Source of the DNA: Gigaspora rosea
Taxonomy: Eukaryota; Glomeromycota; Glomeromycetes; Diversisporales; Gigasporaceae
Assembly: GCA_003550325.1 (NCBI GenBank)
Contig: QKWP01000046.1
Coordinates: forward strand, 1 to 64,000
Reading direction: 5' to 3'
Length of the DNA stretch: 64,000 nt
The notes beneath the pieces are model-generated. The model worked only from the letters and a program-made list of their open reading frames with translations, was not told where the DNA came from and ran no database searches. Positions 8,640-22,072 of the stretch are shown here, in pieces (within the stretch, counting starts at the first letter, position 1; each line of letters begins with the position of its first letter). Made by a program: the position numbers and the translations under genes.

Positions 8640-11089
8640 AATGCTATATAAAGGGTAGCTTATTTTTAAAGTTAAAAAATTTTATTATTGTTTTTAATTT
8701 AAAAATATAGGATAGGATATAGAGATTTTTAAGTTTTTTTGTTTAAAATTAAAAAATTAACTTATTTTTAGAGTAAGAAATATTTTATTATAAGTCAGAT
8801 AATATGTTTGCTTATTTTTAATAAATTTTTATATGTCATATGGTATAAATGCTTATTGATATTAATAAAAATGCTTGCTTAGAGCTATTATAAAAATTTT
8901 TAAATTTTTTTTGACCTATATACTAATAGCTTGGGGTCCTAATTTATTGGTTTATCCACTTCTAGTTTGTAAAATTTGATATACATATAATATTATAAAT
9001 TTCAGAGAGCTAAACTCACTATAATGATAATTTTTGTTAGAAATTACTTAACAAATTTTTAGTTATTCTGATTTTAAACTTTAGTACTATTATATCTTAA
9101 AATTTATAGTAAGAAATTTTTTGAATTTATAAATTCACTATAGTAAAAAAGAATAATAGTATATTATATTTGGTTTTTATATTTAAATATTTGAGAGATA
9201 TTAATAGCTTATTTAAAAACTAAATATACTAGGCTAATGCGTAGCATTGTAGAGCCAGAGCCAAAATATTTAAAATTTTAAATACTATATATATTGTACT
9301 GCATATAGTATTTATATAATTTTATTTAAAAAATTTGTTTTTAAAATTAAATAGTATTAAATACTATTTATGAATTTTATAATTAATAATTGGCTCAAAA
9401 AGATAGAAAATTGATCGATTTTTAGTCATAGGCACTTGAAAAGGTATTGTCAGTTCATTGGTCCTATGATTTTGCTTTTTCCATATTTATTTTTTTACTT
9501 TTTTTTAGAGTTTATTAAATTAATTCAACTACAAATGCCATCTTTAACTGGAACTCAATGCACCAAACTAAAAAAGATTTAGAAAAAAAAGATAAGAGAA
9601 TTAAAAGGATTAAAAAATTTTAAGAAAAAACTATCTTGGTCATTTACTTCAATAGCAAAAAAAGAATGTTTTGGAACTTTTGCAAAAACACAAAAATACT
9701 TTTGAATATACTGTATCATGTAATTTTTTTTAATTAGTCTCATTCAACAACTCTCATTTTGGCAGATAAGCATATATGAAATGGTCCACCTGAAGAAGAA
9801 AAAGTGGATAGTGAAAAGATGATTTAACTTTTTAATTTGCTTAAAGATTTCTAAGGTTAAACTTATTTTGGTATTAATTGATATAAATCAGGATTCTTAG
9901 TTATTTATTAAAAATATAGAATTTTTTAATTTTAAAAAATATAATTTTATATTTTTTTTGTTTAATGTGTATCTAAATATAAAGAACTTCTATTATAATA
10001 ATCTATCACGATTTGTAATACTTTTAATACAGTCAACTATACTATAACATCCTTTGTCAATACTGCAATGATGAAGGTTCTAGTTCAACTCTTTTGACTT
10101 TGAGATTTTAAAGAATCATTTATTTAAAAAATTAATTCATCAGTAATAGTTCTATTTCATCTAAATTTTAAAAAGTAAAGGTTTTAAAGTTATCAAACTA
10201 TACTTACAAATGGCTATACTAATTTGGCTTGTAACTACTCAAACACCTGCAACGTCTTATGGCAAGGCCAAATGAGCCTAAAATAGGAATTTAGAACAAA
10301 AAGAATTAGTAGTTTAATGAATGTATTTTTTTAAATAATAAAGAATTGGAATTAGAGCATAGTGTGAGATCCAAGTTTGGATCTTTTTAAAGTGAGATGT
10401 TAAGAGAAATTATTGCATTACGTACCAGGATACAAGCAAAAAACTCTAGCTAATTCAATCTGTACCTAGAAATAGTATTTGAGAGTTTAGAGTGTTACAG
10501 GATTAGATTAAAAAAAATAAGCAAATACTTAAAAGAAACTAAGTTTAATAGTTTAATATAGTGCACAAATGTAATTAATAATAAAACAGATTTTTAATAA
10601 CAAAGCAGGTTTTATCATTCTACTGCTTTAGAGGGTAACAGAGGGTAACTCTATGATATGATAGGTTTGTTTTTTTTTGTTTTTTTTTGAATTTTTAACT
10701 ATGCAACACATGTGCGGACAGACAAAAAATTTCAAAGTTGCACTTTGATAAAATTTATATATGATGTACTAAGATGCATCAGAAAAGATACGTTTTTTGG
10801 GCATAATACATCAAAAACGCAAAAACATAACTTTTGCATCACTTGCATAGACACTAACTAACTATCACTATACTCTGGCCAATAGGCTGAGCCAAGTTAA
10901 TAACATCTTTAACAATATATAAAAACCTCAAATATTAATTTTTAAAAAATATACATATGAAGTTGAAATCTTATTATTATGAATAATTTAGCTTTGTTTA
11001 TGTAGTTTGTTAAATAAATTATATTAAATTATATTTTTTATTAATAATTTTTTAAATAATTAATTAAAATTAAAAATAAAAAAATAACT
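8640..11089. other. AT-rich intergenic region, no gene seen
   Basis: About 2.4 kb of strongly AT-rich sequence with no ORF of credible codon content on either strand and no clear TIR pair or tandem array that I could define. Confidence 0.6.
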
Positions 11090-11275
11090 AAAAGTATAAA
11101 AGTATAAGTGTGAAAAAGAGAATGAGAGAAAGAAAATAAGAGTAAGAAAGATTAAGAAAAAGTGGAAAAGAGTAAGAAAAAGATAAAAAGAGAGAGAAAA
11201 AAGAAAAAGAAAGAGAGATAGAGAAAGAAAAAGAAAGAGAAAAAGAAAAAGAAAAAGAAACAAAAAAAAAGAAAA
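11090..11275. repeat. Homopurine (GA/AAG) low-complexity tract
   Basis: About 185 bp of almost pure purine on the plus strand, built of agaaa and aaagag units. Long open frames across it on the minus strand are low-complexity artefacts. Confidence 0.9.
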
Positions 11276-11299
11276 AAATTTTTTTCTAATTGAGAACAT

Positions 11300-11650
11300 A
11301 AAAAAATTTTTGAGAACATTAAATTAAATAAACATGTTCTCATGAGAACATAAATTTTAAAACAGATTTCCAACACCATCTGTATTAATATTATTGAATT
11401 TAACTGGATCTTTATAGTAATTAAGAATGTGGTTAGTAATATTCTAATTGTAATTATTTAGATTAATATTAATAAAAAATTTTTGAGAACATTAAATTAA
11501 ATAAACATGTTCTCATGAGAACATAAATTTTAAAACAGATTTCCAACACCGTCTGTATTAATATTATTGAATTTAACTGGATCTTTATATTAATTAAGAA
11601 TGTGGTTAGTAATATTCTAATTGTAATTATTTAGATTAATATTAATAAAA
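11300..11650. repeat. 173-bp tandem duplication
   Basis: Two near-identical direct copies. TGAGAACATTAAATTAAATA starts at 11311 and again at 11484, and the following about 165 bases repeat with only a few mismatches. Each copy contains the short palindrome ATGTTCTCATGAGAACAT. Confidence 0.95.
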
Positions 11651-13027
11651 ATTATAATAAGTTATTTTTTAATTAATTGTAAATAATTATAATTAATAGT
11701 ATTACTAAAACTAGAACTTTAAAAACTAGAGCCATAGCAAGACTCATAAAAGAAGAATTACTAATTTGGCTAGCAGAGGCTCATTAAATAAAAAGACCTA
11801 TATTACAAAAGTGGATACAAAAAAAAAAACTATAATAGCACCTAATGCTAGAGTAAATTGACTGATTTAAAAATTTGGGATAATTAGTATAAAAACCAAA
11901 AAGAAAATAAACATGGATACTAAAATCAAAACAAGGCTTACAAGGATAGAATACGATAATAGTAATAATTTAAGACTACCTAATTGCAAATATTAAATGA
12001 TACCATAGTACAAATTATCAAAATATAGATGAATAACTGGTGGGCAAATACTGCTCTACCATTTTTTGCAAAGATAAGTTAAACTTTACTTTTAGGTATA
12101 CATGTAGTGTTCAAAGAATATGAATAATAGATCCAGTGCATCAGAACTGATTATATATGTATTGCTAATACCTAGTGATATTAGTGAAATTAATTAGTAG
12201 CACAAAAGATCAGAGGGTTTAAATAGGAAATTTGCTAGCAAATTGCAAATATGGTTTCTAGTAATAAAACTTTTAGACAGTCTACTTAAATAGTCAACCA
12301 AAAGTTGCATATATAGCTAGTTGTACTCTCATGTATATAAAACATTTAAAAGCAATTAATAAAATTCTAGTCTTCAATATAGATACTTTGAAACAAAAAA
12401 AATAAATTAATAACCAATCCCAAACTAATATTATAATTATTTTTGAATTTGGAATAGTTTTTTATAAGATTGGTTTGAATTCAGATTTGAATTAAAAAAA
12501 TTATTTCTTGAGATAGAGGTTTAGAAATTCTAATTTATATAAAAATTCTATAACTTAATAGAATATAAAAATTTAGTATTTATTATAGTAGTTTTTTTAT
12601 TTATAGAGTTGTTTACAATTTTATACTTAGTTTTTAAAAGCTATACAGATACTAAAGCTTACTTATTTATTGAATTTGGCTCTTATTATCTTGGTTTTCT
12701 ATGTATTTTGCAAAATATTGATATAGTAATATTTAAAAAAAATTAACAGTCAAAAACAGTACAATACTTTACTTATATATTACTAAAATCATATCAGCTG
12801 ATTTGATTTTTTGGGCCTTTTTGACAAACTGTTGCACAAAAATGTGCTCCTAAGTAATGTTAAAACCAGCAAGTGAAGCACTTGTTACAACTAATAAAAA
12901 AGCTTTTTTGATGGCTAGACAAGTTAAACAACCAATAAAATCCAATAAAAGAGCTATGCTAAGCTGTAGAAAGAAGTACTTTTACCATTTGTTGAAATAC
13001 TTAGGTGTTTTAGAAAAGGGACGATGG
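11651..13027. other. AT-rich region; right part belongs to the duplicated block
   Basis: No supportable gene. From about 12590 the sequence aligns with 48860 onward (shared runs around TTATTTATAGAGTTG and TTTTGCAAAAT), marking the left edge of the segmental duplication that includes kinase copies 1 and 3. Confidence 0.55.
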
Positions 13028-13035
13028 GTTATGAT

Positions 13036-13997
13036 CAGTGATGTCACTTGGTTATTTGGCCAGCCAATGGCCGCGGCCATTGGCCGAGGCCAAAAGGCCA
13101 AAAATATAAATTTCATTTTTGGCCAAAACGGCCAAATAAAACTAGTAATTTGATTGGTTAAATCTTCACTTAAGTAATTTTCTATATAACTTACTAAACC
13201 TTTGTTTATTAAACCTTTGCTCAAATTACTTATTAAACCTTTGTTCAAATTATACTTTTATATAACTTTTTAAACCTTCGCTTAAATTATTTTTATATAG
13301 TTTATTAAACTTTCACTTAAATTATTTTTATATAAGTTATTAAACCTTCACTTAAATTATTTTTTATATAATTTATTAACTTTCGCTAGATTTTTTTTTA
13401 TATAGCTTAACAATTATTACTTAAGTTATCTTATATATTAATATGCTTTCAAAACGAACTTTCAAGCAAACTATTATAATTAAAAAAGAACTTGAAAAGA
13501 ATCGTTAGATTTAATTATTCTTTCACGTATAGTTAAATATCGATCCGTTCTATAAGTTTTATTAATTCCAATAGTTCGTCAATTTCTTTATCGCAACTTT
13601 AGTAATAGCACATGAAAATAGATAACTATAGTGTTAATTAATTTTTTTTGGGAAGGTAATATACAATAAATACAATTCAAGAATATTGGTTCTTATAGTT
13701 AATAGTGTGGCTTTAAACAAAACCAGTACGTATATGTAATATATATTAACATTAGTATGCATATAATACAGTATTTTTATATACATTTCTTTTTTATTAC
13801 TATACAGAGAAATTTGGCCACTTGGCCGTTTGGCCATTTGGCCATTGGCCAACGGCCATATCGGCCAAATAATTTTTATTGGCCTGGCCAATTGACATTC
13901 AACTTTGGCCGCAAAATTTTGGCCATTTTGGCCAAATAATTATATATTGGCCGATGGCCAATTAAATTTTCTTTGGCCGATTAAATTGCCATCACTG
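13036..13997. mobile_element. Non-autonomous hAT-like element, 8-bp TSD
   Basis: A 962-bp insertion with inverted ends CAGTGATGTCAC / CAGTGATGGCAA (right end read on the minus strand) and an exact 8-bp duplication GTTATGAT on both sides (13028-13035 and 13998-14005). CAG-type ends and an 8-bp TSD are hAT hallmarks. Both subterminal regions are packed with GGCCAA/TTGGCC motifs, which could be transposase binding sites. The interior has diverged repeats of about 45 bp (TTATTAAACCTTCACTTAAA) at 13190-13400. No transposase ORF. Confidence 0.85.
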
Positions 13998-14270
13998 GTT
14001 ATGATGGGTTGGTAACTTCAAGAATAAACTCAAAGCAAATTTTTAAAAAACTGACCTTTTTAACATACATTTGGCTTATAATTAAATATATAAGCACTAT
14101 AATTTTCTATGTATTCAATTATAAATACAAGGTTAGTTAAAAAGGCCGTTCTTATGAAAATTCGCACTGTACTAAATTTTAAGTTGAAATTTCTTTGATA
14201 ATCCTCAATCATGATTGGTTGACTTTGGGGTCAAAACAAATTGGCCGATATGTTTTGTTAATATCTCTTT

Positions 14271-14957
14271 TATTCCTTAAACTATCCAGTGAAAAATTTA
14301 CTTGCTAAAAGTTTTTTCCCAATTTTTGTACAATTTCATCAAATTTTAATAAGACACATCCCCATATTTTTTACCATATTTGCGCATAATAACACACAGG
14401 AGTGTAATTGTAAATTTCGGCCTAAATTAAGATTAATTCAGGACATTACTCAAAATAATGCCCAGGCGCGCTATTACGTGCAAATATGGTAGGCTCGAAT
14501 AAAAGTAAATCACATGCTAGATATCATGTAGTTCTTATTTTCAAAACTTCCTTAACATGCCCTAAAAATCTACTAGACAGAGTTGATCTTAATATAGTCT
14601 TTATAAATTTAAAAGTAAAAAAAGGTAACTTTATATTGCAATCATGAAATATCTTCATGATCATCATGTGAAGGTACCTTTTATAATAGATATTAAATTT
14701 GGTTAAAGCAAACTTCACAGAGCTGATTTCGGAGATAATGTGAGGAAGCTCAAAGATTTTTGCAGTAAAATGACACACTTTACAGCTATTCTACGAGCCT
14801 ATGACCTTTGTTTGAATCATTTCGTGGATGCCACACTGTGGCTATTGAGTATAATGTTCATAATAAAAATCTTAATAAAAACATTTTTTTATATTTTATT
14901 TCGTCCAATTATTTTAGTGGGAAAATTTGCCCGCTAAACCAGATGGTTTAAGGGATA
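14271..14957. mobile_element. TIR element, TA-flanked
   Basis: Left end TTCCTTAAACTATCCAG and right end, read inverted, TCCCTTAAACCATCTGG, each next to TA. At 687 bp it is a relative of the elements at 6504-8313 and 49091-49791. It sits immediately downstream of kinase copy 1, as the 49091 copy does for kinase copy 3, so it predates that duplication. Confidence 0.7.
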
Positions 14958-15033
14958 ACTAAAGAAAACAAACAAATTTAAAACATCAAATTAGTATAAA
15001 TAAAGAATGTAAGACATTTTCTTGCTACAAAAA

Positions 15034-18000
15034 CTAGTTTATTTCCATATACATAAATTGATTAATTAGCTTATTTAGCGTAATTGGAGTGTAAACAACA
15101 AAAGTTCCTAAAAATTTTTCCATTAATTCTCTTGCTAATACAATTCTTTCATGAATTGGAAATACTACTAATATTATTGCTAAATTATTACTATCAATCA
15201 ACAATTTTTTTAATTCTAAAATAAAATTTATAGTTTCTTCTTTGTTGTTTTCATAAAGACCGATAAAGACAATATCATAAGTAAATTGATCATATAATTC
15301 TTTATATGTTTTTACTGCTTTAATAACTTTTTCAAAGGTATCGAACGTATCAACTTTTTCGACACTTTTAAGATAATTCAATATAGAGTTTCTCAAATTT
15401 TCAGCTGAGTGAATTATTAGTATTCGCTTTTTTCTTATAGTATGAGGTAATACATAACTTGTTTGTTTATTATATTGAGTCTCCGTTGATAAAGATGCCA
15501 TTGTTAATAGTTCAACATTCCATGTAAATGAAAATTTACTTCCTTTACCCAATTGACTTTCAACTTTAATTTCACCTCCATTAATTTCTACTAGATTTTT
15601 ACAGATTGAGAGACCAAGTCCTGCACCATCTTGCTTTTTAGTCATTGACATGTCACCTTGCGAAAAACTTTCCCAAGCATGGTTTAAATATTCTGGATTT
15701 ATGCTATTACAAAATTATTACAGTATATAAATTATTTAAATGATTATATATGCTAAAACAAAATCTCAAATAATCACAAGTAACTTACCCAATACCAGTA
15801 TCACTTAATTGGATCAATAACTTTTCTTTTTTAACCATTTGATCGTAAGACGAATTCTCTTCATTGATTTCTTCAATGACTTCTCGTGGTTGCATAGAAA
15901 TTGTCAGTACTATTTCGCCTTCTTTCGTAAATTTAACTCTAAGTATTAAAATAAAATTGTCAAATAAAATCATACAATGATAATTATGAAGAATAATCAA
16001 CAAGATAAAACCAAAAAAAAAAATAAATAATTACGAATTTGATAGTAAATGGGTTAAAACTTGGTTCAATCTGTTTAATAATAAACAAGTATTATTGCCA
16101 TACTAGTTTAAATCATTTTACTTTATATAAAATATTTTGATTAAATTACCTCTCAGGATCACTCTTAACATATCTCGGCAACATATCTATCTCACAATTC
16201 ACAATTAATTCAATATTTTTAGTCGCAGCTTTTTTTCCAAATATAATAATTGTAATCTCAAGTGTATTTAATAAATCAAAAGTTTTATTTACTAGAATAA
16301 ATTTTTTCGCCTCTAGTTTTGCTACATTTAGAACATCGTTAACTATAGATAACACGATATCAGCAGTATTTGATATAATATTGAGCATGTCCTTTTGCTC
16401 TGTAGTTAAGGTAGTACCCTCTAAAGAAGGAATAATACCTACTATTGCACTTAAAGGTGTCCGTAACTCTAAAATAAGAAAAAAAAATGAATTAAAATAA
16501 AAAAAATTAAAAATAATTATAATAAAAGATTATAAGTATATGAAATGCAAAACTAAACCATGAGAAGTGTTTGCTAATATTTGAGTCTTTGCATTATTAG
16601 CAAATTCAGCAGCTTTAATTTGAATTTCTTTTTCTCCAATCTCTTACAACAATTTAGCATAAGTAATAGCTAAACTTATATGATTTGATATTTGTTGTAA
16701 TAATTCTATTTCGGAGTCACACCAAATGGAATTTTGAGATCTATGTACTTTTATCCATCCCCAAAAATTATCATCCAACCTTATTTCTACAGATAATATA
16801 GAAACATTTTTATGAACCTCATCACAATATTTATTTAAAGAAATATCAACACTTAAATTTTCATTAAAATAATTTTGTGACCTTGTAAAAGGTTGTGAAT
16901 TACTATTATTGTTATCATTAATTTCCGAGAATGGATTAATTATTGGTGTTAAATCTTCAGAGTCATTTTCATATGGAATAACTATTTTATTATTCTTAGG
17001 TGAGTCATTTGAAATAATAAAGATTTTTTCACATGGCAACCTTCGATAAATTTCCTTTATAATATAAAGTAATGTTTTATCTAAATCTGATTCGGAAAGA
17101 ATCATGTTTATTATTGAAAGCAGCAATTGCTTTATATCTTCTTGTTTATATCGATGAAATAATATTTTACGACGAAGAATTGAGCATTCAATATTAGCGC
17201 GAATACGACAAATTAGTTCTTGAATCGAAAATGGTTTTACTAAATAATCATCTGCTCCTTTATCCAAACCTGAAAAAAAAATATATTGAAAAGAGAGTAA
17301 CAAAAGAAATAAAAATGACTTATACTTTAATTGCATTTAAATTACCTTGAATTTTAGAAGTTTCAGAAGCTTTTGCAGATAATAATATTACGGGAATTAA
17401 TTGAGTTTTTACATCAGATCTTAACACATTTAATAACTCATATCCGTCCATATTTGGCATCATGATATCTATTTATTAAAAGTTCAAACATATTACGATA
17501 ATTGAAACAATTATTAATGTGCATGTGATAAATTACATAATTAGTTACTTGCCACTAAGTATTAAGTCAGGTAGTTTTTTAAGCGTTTTTAAGGTTTGAA
17601 TAGCATTTTGGCCATCATAAGCACGATATACGTCAAATTCATTTAAAAGTTCTGCCAAATAATCTCTATAAAATATATTCAGTAATAAAAAAAAACTCAA
17701 AAATATTGAACCTTTTTGATTTAATAACGAAATATATTACCTCATGTCATTATTATCATCAACAATCAATACTTTATATTTTCTATTGTTTTTTGTTGTT
17801 TCATCAGCATCAATATTCATATTATCAAGTTCCTTATTATTATTTGAATATTGAGTTTCAGATTTATTATCTTTCATCCATTGAGAACTTTCTTCTAAAT
17901 AAAGTTGTCTATTAGTGTATAATTCCCGATCATGATTTATTTGATTTTCCATTTTATTAGAATATATTTGATCTATTAATAAGTGTTCACATCCTGTTGG

Positions 18001-20681
18001 AAACCAACATTTAAATGTCGTTCCTTGATTTACTACAGAAGTAACAGTGATATCTCCACCGTGGAGTGTAATAAGTTCTTTGACTAGAGCAAGCCCTATT
18101 CCAGTACCTTCATGACTACGTGAACTTTGAGATTCTACTCGATAAAAACGCTGAAATATATTTGGAAGGGCGGATTCCGGAATACCAATTCCTAAATAAA
18201 AAAAGTCAATCCAGATGTAGTTATAATGACTGTATAAATCAGTATAAACAGATTCGAGGTTCTATTTTGCAAGATTAGTAAATATTATTAACCTGTATCA
18301 GACACTTCAAGGACTACCTTTTTTTTTTTCTCGTTCATATAATCAAGATATAAGCGAACAGTTATTTGTCCATTCCAAGTATGCTTGAATGCATTTGAAC
18401 CTTATAATAAAGCAATATGCGATAAAATATTTTAGCGAATTTTATAAACTTTATATGTAACACTTTTAGTTAAAAAAAAAATACTTACAAAGATTAAATA
18501 CGATAATTTCATATAAATCACGATCCAAATATATTTTATCACCCAAAGCGAGATCAAACTCATCCGGATTTGGAATATCAATGTAATATTTTAAGCCTAA
18601 TGTTTTGGCCATACTTTTAAAATCTGAGGCCAATTCATGAGTAAATTCGGCTATATTTGTTTCACGATAATGTGCTTTTAGTTGATTAGTTTCTATATTT
18701 GAAAACTATTTATAACAGATAAAGATTAATAAAAATGAATCTATATTAACGATTATAATACAGGAATAAAACATACTTGTAATAAAGAATTAATGAGTTT
18801 AAGTAATCGATGAGCATTACGACGTATTATTTGAAGGTGCGACATTAGTAACGGATCTTGAATACATGTATTAATTACATCATTGAGTGGTGAAAGCATT
18901 AAAGTTAATGGTGCTAATATTGTAAAAAAAAGAGGTAAGCCTATTTATACAATACATTTTAAAAAAAGAGTATTTTATATTAATACTTTTTAGTTCGTGA
19001 CTGATTCCTTGGAAAAACGTAATTTTTTCGTAATTCATATCAGCCAATATTTTAGTTTGATTCTTTTCATCTTCAACAGATTTTCCATGTTGTAAAAGGA
19101 CATAGATTTGATTTGTTACTAACTAATAAATATTAAAATATATAGGTATTTATAATATATTTTTAATAATAAAATATATAAGTATTTATTTATAATATAT
19201 TTTTATTAGAGTAAATATAAAAAATAACGAAAATAATGATATGAAATTATTACATACATTAAAAAACTCCATATATCGATCGTCAAGTGCTCGAATTCGA
19301 CTAATACCATAAATTAATACAATCGACAAAACATGATCTTTGTCAAGATAAATTTTTATCGGGAAAAGTACAGCCTGTGATTCGTCATTTAAAAAAACTT
19401 TTAAATTTCTTACTTCTTTAATTACATGGTATATTGGCCAAGAATCACATTTTAAGAAAGAATAAGTTGCGTCACTTCTTTTTAGTTCTATATATGTATC
19501 ATAGCTTTTATTAGCATCTTTGGTTAAATCAATTGTTTCATGGGATTCTGGTAAATAATCAGGAATATTTCTTTTTTCTTTATCATCATTATCAAAGGTC
19601 GTAGCCATTAAATGGGCGATTAAAGATTCAGAACTAGTATTTAATTTATGTTTTATAAAGTAAATGAGTGTATAAGGGATATCTTTATTGTTTCTTAATG
19701 TTTTTGTTATAATATGGCAGGCACTTTCTAAGGACTCGATGTCTTTGGAGAATATTATGAAATTCAAAATATTTTAATAAATATAATTCCATAAATATAA
19801 TGCTCGTAATGATTATCAACTATAATCAACAAGTAATTAAAATTATAAGTACTAACTAGATGTAAGATGGCCAAATTCTCCAAGTAATTTTAGTCTTCGA
19901 GTATTTAAAAATTGTTGAGTAGTTTCTTGCGCTAAACACCATAAAGCACAGATTGTACCATCAGATTTGAAAATCGGACTATATGTATTGCTAAAGTATG
20001 CTTCTTCATCATATCCATCACGTTGTAATATTATAGGTGCATTGCTGCGGTAAAGGCCTTTGCCGGTTGTTATTACTCTACATGTATTATATAATTCAAA
20101 GGAAAATTAATATTATGAATCAAATTTTCTTAAAATTATTATATCATTTACCTATTAAAAAATAATTTCATATGAGTCTCATATATTTCAGGCCAAACAT
20201 CTTTAACCTGTTTTCCTAATGCTATTTAACATTCATAAAAGTGTTACGTTATTAACAATTTTTGTTATAAACACATACGGTAGCATGAAAATATATAACT
20301 TACCAGGATGTTTTGTCATTAATATTGGTGCAAACGCTATGAGCGAATAAGGTCAGATATTTACGTTAATTAAATAGATTAAGGAAAATAAACCATAAAA
20401 TTTGTTTACCTTTATTATATAACAATATCCATTTTGAAGGATCGATATATATACACGTAGGAAACTCAGTTTTGAGACATAAATTCTAACATTAAACATA
20501 TGATTTTTAGAAAGGTTTTTACGAATTTAAAAAAACACGGGCAAATTACCGTGGCATTTTTGAGAGCAGGATCCCAAGTGTCCATAGGACCAAGCGGGGT
20601 TGAAGACCAGTCAAAATTGTAGACCATGTCAATATGATTTGAATTCTCACTCTTGCTTAATATCATCAAAGCTGATGACAT
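15034..20681 (-). pseudogene. Hybrid histidine kinase copy 1, premature stop before the second kinase module
   Basis: Eighteen exons joined at GT/GC-AG sites give 4167 nt, exactly in frame (1388 codons): 20681-20550, 20464-20410, 20336-20304, 20221-20152, 20077-19857, 19742-19258, 19122-18987, 18913-18777, 18705-18489, 18400-18293, 18191-17741, 17665-17553, 17468-17346, 17269-16559, 16468-16150, 16070-16035, 15938-15789, 15703-15034. Order: PAS (about 1-170; FDWSSTPLGPMDTW), GAF (171-332), HisKA (SHELKTPL), HATPase (SNAFKHTWNG, DTGIG, GTGIGLAL), receiver (LIVDDNND, D about 720, LVKPF), GAF, HisKA (SHELRTPL), HATPase (SNSVKF, GAGLGLSI), receiver-like tail. A TAA at 16644-16646 (codon 969; GAA in copies 2 and 3) truncates the product after the second GAF. 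The remaining PAS-GAF-kinase-receiver protein could still be a functional hybrid kinase, so pseudogene is provisional. Confidence 0.88.
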
Positions 20682-20963
20682 ATATACTTATCAAAGAACG
20701 ACAAAGCTATTAAAAGTTATTTATTTAATTTAATTAATTAATAAAAACGTATTCATGCATTAATTGTTAAGAATTGTTTTTTGTTTTAAATTAGGCTTTC
20801 AATTGGCTATTATTAATTTCTTAAAATTTCAACTCTATACTTATGTGTGTGTTTACGTAATTTTGTAATGCTGTTACTGTCTGTCGTGCTTAGTGTATAA
20901 AAGTTACACCTGCCTAAAATCACATTCAAGTGCAACAAGCACCCAAATTGGGTCCGCTAAAGT

Positions 20964-21215
20964 CTTGTACCCACGTGACTTTTTATATGTAGATAAGCCA
21001 ATCAAAGTTCTGAATTTTTGTTTACACGGATCATTCCGAAGAAGTAAAAATCAAAAAAAAACGCAAAAATATAAGTCTAAACCCGTTTTAATGAATTAAT
21101 TAAAAATGTCGGAAGGCAATTTTACCTATATATTTACCCTCATCCTAACGGTAAACTAACCCTAACCCTAATTACAATTACTGAATTAAAATTTCAAAAG
21201 TCACGTGGGTACAAG
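20964..21215. mobile_element. MITE with 20-bp perfect TIRs
   Basis: CTTGTACCCACGTGACTTTT at 20964-20983 and its exact complement at 21196-21215; 252 bp in all. The centre has telomere-like CTAACCCTAACCCTAA. No clear TSD. Lies just upstream of the kinase copy 1 start. Confidence 0.75.
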
Positions 21216-21474
21216 GCTCTAGCGATCCTCATTTATAATAGATCTTTTCTTTATTTAGTATAGATAACTTCATTTCCATTTTTGCATAATTCATTCAATG
21301 TTAGTCAATATCAGAGGTAGAAACTTTATCGCCTTTTTGTAAATTCTCATAACATGTTATCGTGTTTGCACGTATGCGTGTTAGGAGTAAGAATTATTAA
21401 AATTCTAGATAGCACGTCAACATGTTAGGCTTAGCAGTGTTATTATATTTAATAGCACGTAGCGTGTTAGATAG

Positions 21475-22072
21475 TGTAACGGTTGAATTGGGAGAGCGGT
21501 ATAACAATATAGACAATAGTGCCAATTTAAAGCTCCAACCGATTACGGGATGAGATATATAAATAGGTGAATTGGGGGTAAGTTCGACACGATGTTCAAA
21601 GGTTAACGGTGGTCACGTGAACAATTTAAAGGAATTAACCAAAACTCGTTACGCAGAATTCGAGTTATAATAAACCAATACGAAGTTACAAGTCAATTCA
21701 GTCCGTCGAATTGAGTCTCGCAAGGGTTATTAAGGTTACAAGTCGAATTCAAAAGATAAGTTTATCATTTTATTATTATGTGTTATTTTAGAATGAGACG
21801 TGGAACTTATTATTGAGCTTTATTGAATTTGAATGGTTTATATACATTTTAATTAATTACAGCGCGTGCGCTGCATCTACCGCGTTTACGTTGTATCTAC
21901 CGCGTTTACGCTGTATCCACCGCGTTTACGTTGTATCTACCGCGTTTACGTTGTAGACCCGGTTTTCCCAACATCTAAGCCACTAAGCCTCATTACGCTA
22001 TTTGTATACATGGTTTAAAATATTTACAATATAAAAAAAAAAAAACTAATATAAAAAAAATAATTCGTCACA
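21475..22072 (+). mobile_element. Solo LTR
   Basis: A 598-bp segment starting TGTAAC and ending GTCACA, with 4-bp ATAG on both sides (21471-21474 and 22073-22076). Units 2 and 3 carry the uninterrupted site. A TATA-like ATATATAAATAG lies at 21551-21562, favouring plus orientation. It contains four repeats of about 20 bp (TACCGCGTTTACGTTGTATC) near 21880-21955. No internal retroelement coding remains, consistent with LTR-LTR recombination. Confidence 0.85.

Noticed and set aside
11060..11379. Phe/Leu-rich ORFs on the minus strand
   Set aside because: Produced by a homopurine tract; not protein-like.
14289..14937. Short ORFs between 14.3 and 14.9 kb
   Set aside because: They lie inside a non-autonomous TIR element and are not kept in its relative at 49091-49791.
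17706..17915. Plus-strand ORF repeated at 28752-28961
   Set aside because: Antisense shadow of the kinase exon that encodes the linker before the first receiver; conserved only because the exon is duplicated.
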